Shown: positions 9,000-16,199 of the stretch, one piece after another
Layout: each line of letters opens with the position of its first letter
Position numbering within the stretch: the stretch's first letter is position 1
Assembly: GCF_000208925.1 (NCBI RefSeq)
Contig: NW_001915124.1
Span: forward strand, 1,836-19,324
Direction: 5' to 3'
From: Entamoeba histolytica HM-1:IMSS
Taxonomy: Eukaryota; Evosea; Mastigamoebida; Endamoebidae
Length of the DNA: 17,489 bases
The notes under the pieces: generated by a model
What the model saw: only the letters and a program-made list of their open reading frames with translations
The model's database searches: none
Told to the model about the DNA's origin: nothing
Translations under genes and position numbers: made by a program

Positions 9000-10980
9000 A
9001 ATGACATTTATTGTTATATTCAATTTTCATTGTTTTGAGAAGTTATAATATTATAATTACTGTTGTTATGATCATTGTATCTCACTCATTGATTTGATTA
9101 TTTAACTGATGTATTTTATTACGTATTTACATCACCAAAACTGCCATCATTATAATTATTATATATTATCTCTCATTTGTATTATTCATATGTTTATTTC
9201 ATTTCTTATTGTTAATTTAAGAATAATTCAATACATTACTTATTACAATTGGATTATTTCCTATTGTTTTATCTTCATATTCATTACTTTCTCTTCTAAT
9301 TTTTGTATTATTTAATTCATTCAAATGTGTTGATGTTGTATTTTCATTTTGAACATAGTCTATATCAGTGTGTATTTTTTTGTATACTATTTCATAATAT
9401 TTCTATTCACAATTCATTATTATAATGAAATGTAATTGAACAAAATGTTGATGTTATTCAATGAAGTTGATATTGTAAAATGATATTTTGTATTTCTTCA
9501 AGATATTTCCTTATTATTGAAATAATTATTACTTCTCTTCGATATATCAATCCTTTTGTCTCTTTTTCATTATTCTGTATATTAATAGTATGTATGATAT
9601 TTGTTGTACTATTTATATAATATTTCAAGTTTTTTTTCATTATATGCTAAATCAACTTTTATAAATTAAGTTAGTAATACATTTCTTGTATTTCTTATAA
9701 TTACTATTGGAATATACAACTATATTTGTATTTATTCACTTTAAACTATTTTCTTGTGTTATTTTTCTTTTATTTTTATTCTATCCAAATTGATAATACA
9801 TTTTCTTTTATTGATTTTTCACTTATTTCTTATTTCTGTTTTCAAATATTCAATCAGTACTATTCTCCTTTTAACTCTTTTTCTATTCTATCTTTTAATT
9901 TCTATTTTGGTCTGTATTAGTTGAATATAAATATTAATTGAATTTTTCATTTATTTCTTTTTTATTTGTATTAATCATATTCTTATGTGTATAATTTGTT
10001 TGAATGTTATATATTTATTATTATTTATTAAATATTTGTTGTTATTTTAAATCTTATTTTATCAACAAACGTTCTTTTCTTCAATTTATTGTATTTTATT
10101 CTATTAGTTGTTTGATTGTTAGTAATTCATAATTATATTTCAATTTGATATAATGAAATAAACATATTATTCATTTTTTTTATTTTAATTATTTATCATT
10201 CTTGGTTTTTGATATTATATTATACTATATTATAAATTGTATCTCTTCTATTTTATTTCTATATTTTTTATTTTCACTCTTTCTTCATTATTGTTGTTTG
10301 TTTATTGAAAAGAATTCCTCATTTAATTTAATTATTATTGATAGAAATGTTATTAATATCTTTCTTTTGTTATTGTAATTTATTTCCATTAGTCTATTCT
10401 TCTTTATTCTTATTATTTGTTATTTATTTCCTTTATTCTGTATTTCATTTTCTTTTTTTCTCTTTTTATTCATTTTTTTCTGTACTACATCATATCTTTT
10501 ACTTCTTCTTTTTCTTTTGTACATCGTTATCATTTTTAATTCAATATACCTTTCATTATTCTTTTTGCTTCTTTTATTAACTCCATTCCATATCTTCTCT
10601 CTTTTCTATATGCTTATTTTGTATTTATCTTATTTCATTTATCTCTCATTGATAGTTTATTATTTATATCTATCCATTTATTTTCATTTATAAATATTAA
10701 CCTTCTTTCTCTATTTTAGTACATTATTCTTTTACTATCATCAGTTACTGTCATGTGTTTCCATTATATTTATCATTTAATTGTCTCTTCTATTTATTGA
10801 CTTTCTTAACCATTTTATTGAGAATATACAATTTTAATAATCAATATTCTTAAATATCTTTGTTTCATTGTTAAATATCAAATCAATTATTCTTTCAAAA
10901 ATGTCATTCTTCCATTTTGATAATTATTCAAATGTTATTTGTTGTAATTATTATAACTGTTTATTGGTGTTTTTACATAA
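9000..10980 (-). mobile_element. probable second decayed LINE copy (5' and pre-RT portion)
   Basis: The plus strand is again strongly T-rich, as at 1-3784, with a rather abrupt change at about 10985. Coding-like minus-strand fragments are LSKWKNDIFERIIDLIFNNE at about 10920-10861, Lys/Glu/Arg-rich pieces such as YRKERRYGMELIKEAK near 10600-10540, GLIYRREVIIISIIRKYLEE within 9640-9458, and YYEIVYKKIHTDIDYVQNEN just beyond, in another frame (9402-9217). The last two look like the region just before the RT domain of LINE ORF2 proteins. No RT catalytic block was found before the E2 promoter, so the copy would be truncated. The element type is inferred from strand skew, order and composition; the match is weaker than for the first copy. 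Confidence 0.55.
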
Positions 10981-11044
10981 CAATTTTCTCCTCATTACAC
11001 AGTAAAAAGAAAATAAAATGAATAACTCAAAAAGGAAGTAATAA

Positions 11045-11308
11045 TTAAGTTAATAGAGTGAATAAAATAATAATGTAAAAAAGAAAGGAAGAATATGAAT
11101 AAGAGAAAAGAAAAGGATGGAGAAGAAAAAAAAAACAAATATTAGATATATCCATTATTGGATTTTCTTCATATTGAGAAGTGTTTATTTCACTTTCTTC
11201 AATATGCTCTATTGGTGTAATAGAGTTAATTTCTAGCGTGCTCGCATTAGATTGTTCTTCTTCTATTGTGCTGTCAGAATTGAATGTGTAAAACATTAAG
11301 TCTTTCAT
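11045..11308 (-). CDS. small hypothetical acidic protein with hydrophobic tail
   Basis: An 87-codon frame whose first 57 residues are acidic and Ser/Glu/Asn-rich (for example TIEEEQSNASTLEIN and HIEESEINTSQYEEN) and not low-complexity T-run translation. The last 30 residues are very hydrophobic (FFFLLHPFLF, FYIIILFTLLT). Taken at face value it would be a tail-anchored membrane protein. However, the tail comes from a purine-rich plus-strand stretch (11045-11140), so it may be chance reading into a 3' untranslated region. It sits just downstream of the endonuclease remnant and could be the end of that transposon. I do not recognise a family. Confidence 0.25.
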   Translation of the reverse strand: MKDLMFYTFNSDSTIEEEQSNASTLEINSITPIEHIEESEINTSQYEENPIMDISNICFFFLLHPFLFSYSYSSFLFYIIILFTLLT

Positions 11309-11318
11309 ACTTTTTTAT

Positions 11319-11705
11319 AATTATTGTTCGTAGGATATTGGGGGAAGTCTAATTATAATTTCAGTACTTTTAATCTTCTTGCTGACTCTTTGTGAATTAA
11401 TCCATTTATTGATAATATAACAAGTATTATTTCTACATATATTATTTCTCTATTATTTCTTATTTTCTCTTGTAATTCTTTGTACTTATTTATTTTATGA
11501 ATTTAATTTAATTCTAAATTATTATCTTGACATATAACAACATCTATGATATATCCTTTCTTTTCTTTCATATTTTGATATTATATATATTATCTTCTAT
11601 TATTGAATGAATTGTCACTAACAAATAAACCTTTATTGTAAGTTATAACCATTTTATCATTATTAATACATTTTGGAGGATTATTAAAATCAATTGAATC
11701 AAATT
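11319..11705 (-). pseudogene. LINE ORF2 C-terminal endonuclease remnant (truncated third copy)
   Basis: In one minus-strand frame, across a few stops, the sequence reads FNNPPKCINNDKMVITYNKG, GLFVSDNSFNNRR, a stop at 11590-11592 and another stop, YQNMKEKKGYIIDVVICQD, KINKYKELQEKIR, then VEIILVILSINGLIHKESA and RRLKVL. This is the order of the ORF2 tail of R4/EhLINE-type elements: PP-VIEN, T..NRPDI, K-K--IDVAVP-D-N, K--KY--L-EI, and VEIIPIV-GALG. The endonuclease RPD is replaced by RR-stop while the later Asp (IIDVV) survives, so the active site is destroyed. Upstream sequence at 11706 changes abruptly to purine-rich on the plus strand, which suggests 5' truncation, common for LINEs. It lies in the same orientation as the other two copies. 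Confidence 0.75.
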
Positions 11706-12032
11706 CATGAAAAGAAAAGGATAGAAAAGAAATAAAAAAATTTTTAGAATAACAAGAAAAATGAAAAGAATAAAGATTAGTAAAAACCAGGTTAAAGGAT
11801 ATAAAAAAGAATAAATAAAAAAGTAACAAACCTATCCTTGATTATTAATTCTCAAGAAACATTATATCCTTTGCATAATGGGTTATGTGAACTAAGAAGT
11901 GTTAATAACAAATGGGAAGATTTGTGCTAATTTTTGTATTATCTTTTAAGAGGTAATTTTTAACAAAATAAAAGAGAATGTACAAAGTAAGAAAATTTTA
12001 AGAAAATAAGAACTAATAGAAAAAGAAAGAAG
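11706..12032. promoter_or_regulatory. A-rich upstream region of the Rab gene
   Basis: The plus strand is A/G-rich from 11706 to 11825 (runs of AAAAGAAAAG type), then mixed. A GAAC motif lies at 12010-12013, 20 bases before the Rab ATG, followed by A-rich sequence. This matches the spacing of the Entamoeba GAAC element. No other gene is visible. Confidence 0.45.
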
Positions 12033-12602
12033 ATGAAACAAGTTAAAGTATCATTAATAGGAGATTCTGGTGTTGGAAAAACGAGCCTTCTTTCCAGATT
12101 TATTAATAACACATTTTCACCAACAACCGAGTCTACTGTTGGTGCTAATTTTTATATGCATGAGTTTCTTATTGATGGCAAAATGACACAAGTTGCTTTA
12201 TGGGATACAGCAAGTCAAGAACGATATCGTTCTTTAGTGTCAATGTATTATAGAAACACAAATGGTTGTTTAATTGTTTTTGGTTTAGATAATCGTGACA
12301 GTTTTTATAACATCAAAACGTGGTACAACAGTCTTGTTAATACGGTTGGTATGGATGTTGCTATTATTATTGTTGGAAATAAAAATGATTTACCTCAACC
12401 ATCTGTCACGCAGCAAGAAATAAAAGCTTTAGCTAATGAACTACATTGTTCTTGGTGTCTTATTTCTGCTAAAACTGGTGATGGTGTTTCAAATGTTTTT
12501 GAAACTATTGCTAGTAAGTTACATATTTCAAATGATGATGAAAGTGATGAACAACTCCAACACGAATTAAATGATTCACATTCACAAAATGTGTGTTGTT
12601 AA
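12033..12602 (+). CDS. Rab-family small GTPase with non-canonical DxxG motif
   Basis: Rab GTPases cycle between GTP and GDP forms to direct vesicle traffic. This 189-residue protein has the P-loop GDSGVGKT (10-17), switch I TVGANF with Thr35, WDTASQERYRSL (57-68), NKND (116-119) and SAK (145-147), and ends in CC (188-189), the usual double geranylgeranylation site. Oddly, the near-invariant Gly of DTAGQE is Ser61 (codon AGT at 12213-12215), while the catalytic Gln62 is kept. ESTVGANF and SMYYR recall the Rab5/21/22 group, but I would not assign an ortholog; Entamoeba has many unplaced Rabs. An acidic linker (NDDESDEQ) precedes the tail. It is convergent with eL43, and its TAA stop lies inside TAATTT. 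Confidence 0.93.
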   Translation: MKQVKVSLIGDSGVGKTSLLSRFINNTFSPTTESTVGANFYMHEFLIDGKMTQVALWDTASQERYRSLVSMYYRNTNGCLIVFGLDNRDSFYNIKTWYNSLVNTVGMDVAIIIVGNKNDLPQPSVTQQEIKALANELHCSWCLISAKTGDGVSNVFETIASKLHISNDDESDEQLQHELNDSHSQNVCC

Positions 12603-12837
12603 TTTATGTACGTTTATTATCATTTAAATATTATGTGTATGAATGAAATAAAAGAGAAAAAGATGAATTTATTAACTTAAAATGTTTCACTTCTATGTAT
12701 TGTTTCTTTTCTTCATTAAAACTTATTTTGTTTTTATTTTTCTTCTTCTTATCCTTTCTCTCTGAAAAATTTTATCTTCTTAAAAATATAACACAAAACT
12801 TAATACAGAAGATTTAAATCACCACTTTCTAACACAC
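12603..12837. other. convergent intergenic region between Rab and eL43
   Basis: This 235-base spacer contains the transcript ends of both genes. TAATTT overlaps the Rab stop, and T-rich tracts follow at 12690-12760. No gene or repeat is seen. Confidence 0.45.
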
Positions 12838-13119
12838 TTATTGAGAATTCTTAGCATCTCTTAATCTTCTAACAGTTGATCTAACTGTGGCTCCTGAAAT
12901 GGTTGACAAAGTGTATGCTCCTCCTGCAATTTGTTTCTTACATCCTTTGCATTCCCAAATTCCACATGCTGTTCTTCTTACTGCTTCTTTACAACAGAAT
13001 GGACAAACATATTTAGAGTGTTGTGCAATTTCAATTTTCTTGATGACTTTACGAAGAGAAGCACCATATCTTGTTCCGTATTTACCAACAATACCTACTT
13101 TCTTTGTTCGTCTAGCCAT
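12838..13119 (-). CDS. RPL37A: 60S ribosomal protein eL43 (L37a)
   Basis: A small zinc-binding protein of the large ribosomal subunit. The 93-residue length and sequence match the family from end to end: [20 protein letters not shown] at the N-terminus is nearly identical to eukaryotic L37a, followed by the zinc ribbon Cys39, Cys42, Cys57 and Cys60 and the GIWECKGC and AGGAYT blocks. Two further cysteines (43 and 52) are not part of the standard ribbon. The start is fixed by the conserved MA(R/K)RTKK. It lies 238 bases downstream of the 248-residue protein on the same strand and faces the Rab gene. The antisense frames across it are shadows. Confidence 0.98.
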
Positions 13120-13357
13120 TGTAAAGTCACACTCTTACTTTTTAGTTGTTTTCTAAAACCTATTTTTTTTTTAAGGGTTTCTTCTCTATTTTCTGTTAAT
13201 AATTATTATTAATTTATATCTAATAAACACCACAAAGCATTTCTTTGGACTTTGATAATAAAGAATTACAATAAGCTTTTTTCTTTCCTTAGGTATATCC
13301 AAATTATTGAAATGTTTAAAATTTTAATAAAGATAAAGAAAGAAAAAACAAATAAAA

Positions 13358-14104
13358 TTAAAAAGGAAGAAAAGAATAGAAAGGGATAAGATCAGTGTTG
13401 TCATAAGAATAGTCATAATTTAATAGATTGAAATAAGGAATGTCATGGAGATAATTTAAGTTTATAGGTTGTGTTGGTGGTAGAATCACATTTGAGGATG
13501 ATAGTGGAAGATTAGTAAAAGAAAGGAAAGAAGATGGTGAATTAAATAATGTGTTTTGATTAAATTGAATAAGAGTATCAGTTTGATGTTGCTCCATAAG
13601 ACGAAGAGTTAATTTCCCCATTTCAATTAATTCATCTCTTCCAAATATTTCACCATCTTTACAAACACTTGTAATTCTAATGAGTCTTTCAGTCAAATGT
13701 GCTGTTTTAACTTTCTTCTCAGAAAATGTATATCCTTCATTAACAAGTAATGAAATAACTCCATTATTTATTTGTGCTTCTTGTGTACGTTTCGCTTGTT
13801 TCTTTGTCATTTCTTTAATTCTTTCAGAGTCTATTCTTGTATATCCAAGTGTGTTTAAAAGAGTGTTTGAAAGTAAACAAATATCTTGAACTTTCAGAAC
13901 ATTTCCATTTTTACTAATACTTTCTGGAAGAAGCATTTTAATTGTTTTACTTGTCTTTTTTGACCTTTTAACAATTACTTCATATCCTTCTTTAACTAAT
14001 AAATATATCATAGCATCAAAATTGATCGTCTCATCATTTCGACTACTCCTTTTCCTTTCTTTTAGAATCTCACTTCGTTCCGTTCTTTTGACTACTTCTC
14101 CCAT
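13358..14104 (-). CDS. hypothetical protein with tandem duplicated 60-residue module
   Basis: 248 residues, no family recognised. The N-terminal 25 residues are basic (KRTERSEILKERKR). Two copies of one module follow at about 29-87 and 113-171. They share LLV(K/N)EGY (35-41 and 119-125), a Lys-rich turn (from 46 and 130) and K(N/D)G (65-67 and 149-151), all at an offset of exactly 84 residues with no gap. Between the copies is a charged helix (ERIKEMTKKQAKRTQEAQ). From about 175 the tail is rich in Asn, Ser, Pro, Leu, Phe and Tyr and probably disordered. No signal peptide or membrane segment is seen. Basic character suggests a nucleic-acid or protein-binding role, but that is only a guess. 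GAAC is read at 14129-14132 and 14149-14152 upstream, and the stop lies in TAATTT, both supporting a real gene. Confidence 0.85.
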   Translation of the reverse strand: MGEVVKRTERSEILKERKRSSRNDETINFDAMIYLLVKEGYEVIVKRSKKTSKTIKMLLPESISKNGNVLKVQDICLLSNTLLNTLGYTRIDSERIKEMTKKQAKRTQEAQINNGVISLLVNEGYTFSEKKVKTAHLTERLIRITSVCKDGEIFGRDELIEMGKLTLRLMEQHQTDTLIQFNQNTLFNSPSSFLSFTNLPLSSSNVILPPTQPINLNYLHDIPYFNLLNYDYSYDNTDLIPFYSFLPF

Positions 14105-14462
14105 ATTTATTATCCTTCTTCTTCTCTAGTTCCGATCTCCTTTTATTTGTTCCCTCAACTATTTTTATCTTTTTATCTTCTTTCTCATTGGTCACTTTTT
14201 TTCTTTTTTCTTGATTTTATGTTCACACTTGATCATTATTCATTAAATAGATGGATTAAGACTCTTGTATTTTTTCTTCTGCACCTCTTTTCAACTTCTT
14301 TTCTTTTCTTTTCTTCTCTATTCTTTCTCCTTCTTTCTTATCCCATTTCTTTTTGTATTTGAACTTCTTTGAATAACAACTTTTCTTATATATGTTTTAT
14401 ATCCCATTTTTCTTGTTTTTCATTTCGGGATCTATAAATTAATCAATTATAAAGATGAATTA
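14105..14462. promoter_or_regulatory. divergent promoter region, pyrimidine-rich plus strand
   Basis: This 358-base gap separates two outward-facing genes. Minus-strand GAAC motifs at 14129-14132 and 14149-14152 serve the 248-residue protein by position. The plus strand is T/C-rich from 14105 to 14400. Nearer the plus-strand gene are CTATAAATTA (14432-14441) and AATCAATTATAAAG, TATA-like stretches 10-30 bases before the ATG. A 71-codon plus-strand frame at 14147-14362 is hydrophobic T-run translation and is not called. Confidence 0.45.
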
Positions 14463-14463
14463 A
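14455..14463 (+). promoter_or_regulatory. minimal upstream reading frame ATG-AAT-TAA overlapping the start codon
   Basis: ATGAATTAATG at 14455-14465 contains a two-codon frame whose TAA stop shares its last A with the ATG of the downstream 578-residue protein. If the transcript starts upstream of 14455, ribosomes would have to terminate and restart, or skip the first ATG. Entamoeba leaders are often shorter than 20 bases, so the first ATG may instead lie outside the mRNA. Confidence 0.4.
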
Positions 14464-16199
14464 TGGATATTCCTAAAACTTATATCCCTTCTTCTGATAT
14501 TAATATCTACTACAACACTATCGATCATTGTTATTACTACTTTTCAAAAATATCTTTCTTTAGCAAAGATAGGTATGACCGTATTGATAGCATTTCAACA
14601 CCAGCTCACCACGTTTACTTAGTTTCAACACAACCTACTCCAGTTATTCGTTACTCTCTCCCTTCTACCCCCATTTCTTTGACTTGTTTTTTTAAGTCAT
14701 CACAAATGACGGAATCAATTTTGATTAGTATTGTTAGACAAATAATTGAATCTCTTTCAATTCTCCACTCAAATGGTGTTTATCATGGCAATTTAAGCGC
14801 TGACACTATATTTATTAATCCTGAAAGTTATGAAATTGCTTTTATTGACTTTCTCTTTCCTCGTACAACTATTATGACAGACCCTGTTATTCCTTCTCTT
14901 CACCGTGAAGTACCTTTTAACGGTATTTCTTCTTTTTTTCAAAAAGATATCTTGTCAGTCCCATCTTTATTATTGATTCCCTTTTCAATTTCTTCTGTAC
15001 ATGAATTTCTCTCTACCACTTCTTCTTCGTTGTCTCGTTGTTCTCCTTTGCTCGATCAATTATTACGTTCTTATTTGTCATCTCCCTTCCCTTTCCAAAC
15101 TTCGCTCAATTTCTTCAAGGCACTTCCTGAAAATATAAAGTACTTATTGGATACTTTTCCTAGTCTTGTTCTTTCTTCTTACCTTACTGTTAAATACGGA
15201 ACTTCTTCTCAAACGGATTATCGTTTTATTCTAACTACATCAATTCCTTCTCTCATCCATCCGTGTCTTCCTCCGTCTTTGATGAAAACAAAGTATATTA
15301 CTCAACTACAGGGTGAATGCTTTCTCTCACAGCCGTCTTATCCTTCTAGTACATTTTATGCTGATCAAAATGAGTTGTATTTCCAATTTCCTCGCAAAAA
15401 GATTTACTCGACTGCTCTTGCACAGTTGGTATTTCTCTTATTAGAACCAAGTAATGATAACCTTTCTTATTTTAACTTTAGTTGTGTTGATTTGTCTTAT
15501 TTTCTTGACCAACCAATAGAAAAGTCTTTGAATTATAAGCCGTTACGAATACCAACAAATCCTCTTCTTCGCTATTCATCTCAATTACCTTTTCGTACTC
15601 CTTTAACACTGCAAAAACGAGCTCAATTTCATTCTAGTAACCAAAAAATTATATTAGTTCCTCAAATATCTGTTAGAACAAATTCGTCTCTTCTTCTTTA
15701 CATATCTTCAAAACTTCGATCTTTTGGGATGGCTGTTCAATGCAAGAAATCTATTGAAGAGATTTGTGATACTTCTAATGCAAAGATTGTTATTGTAGAT
15801 ACATTCAATAAAGAGATAAGAGGTTTTGTTGTTGACCTTTCAGTTTCAGGAAATGAAATACTTGAATTAATCCATAAGAAAGTTGGGCTTCGTACTTGCC
15901 TTGAAACGATTATTAACAACTGTCATCTTTCGGATAAAAAAGGATATTCTTCATTTATGTCATTTAAGGAACTTGGTCAACTTCTTAATCCTCAGTTTTC
16001 AATGATGCATACTATTGGCTCAGCTAGGTGGTGTGCTTCTATATATTCTGTTACAAAAAAACTAACTTCTAAAACTTCTTCATTATCTGCTAATCAAAAT
16101 AAGATTCATGCACTAACAACAGAGTTTAAAAATGGGTTTAAAAATTTCAGGCTAATATCAGCTCTTTCATCTTCAACGACAAAACAACCTCCAAAATAA
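14463..16199 (+). CDS. pseudokinase-like protein with GCN2-like features
   Basis: 578 residues. The part at about 85-132 has the shape of a kinase catalytic loop: IVRQIIESLSILHSNGVYHG, then NLSADTIFI and IAFIDFLF. But HRD is HGN (108-110), DFG is DFL (129-131), and no Gly loop or VAIK lysine is seen, so it should be inactive. LHSN-V-H--LSA resembles the pseudokinase domain of GCN2. Near the C-terminus, KIILVPQIS (395-403), SSLLLYISSKLRSFGMAV and NAKIVIVDT are like the beta/alpha pattern of the HisRS-type anticodon-binding domain, which GCN2 also carries. The middle (about 220-390) is where a HisRS-like core would lie, but I cannot recognise motifs. An active kinase domain and RWD are absent, and GCN2 is usually over 1000 residues. 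GCN2 relation is an inference; a lineage-specific pseudokinase is the alternative. Its TAA lies in TAATTT. Confidence 0.8.
   Translation: MDIPKTYIPSSDINIYYNTIDHCYYYFSKISFFSKDRYDRIDSISTPAHHVYLVSTQPTPVIRYSLPSTPISLTCFFKSSQMTESILISIVRQIIESLSILHSNGVYHGNLSADTIFINPESYEIAFIDFLFPRTTIMTDPVIPSLHREVPFNGISSFFQKDILSVPSLLLIPFSISSVHEFLSTTSSSLSRCSPLLDQLLRSYLSSPFPFQTSLNFFKALPENIKYLLDTFPSLVLSSYLTVKYGTSSQTDYRFILTTSIPSLIHPCLPPSLMKTKYITQLQGECFLSQPSYPSSTFYADQNELYFQFPRKKIYSTALAQLVFLLLEPSNDNLSYFNFSCVDLSYFLDQPIEKSLNYKPLRIPTNPLLRYSSQLPFRTPLTLQKRAQFHSSNQKIILVPQISVRTNSSLLLYISSKLRSFGMAVQCKKSIEEICDTSNAKIVIVDTFNKEIRGFVVDLSVSGNEILELIHKKVGLRTCLETIINNCHLSDKKGYSSFMSFKELGQLLNPQFSMMHTIGSARWCASIYSVTKKLTSKTSSLSANQNKIHALTTEFKNGFKNFRLISALSSSTTKQPPK

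Noticed and set aside
12887..13212. Plus-strand frames of 89 and 93 codons
   Set aside because: Antisense shadows of the conserved eL43 gene.
15737..15919. 60-codon minus-strand frame
   Set aside because: Antisense to the pseudokinase coding sequence.
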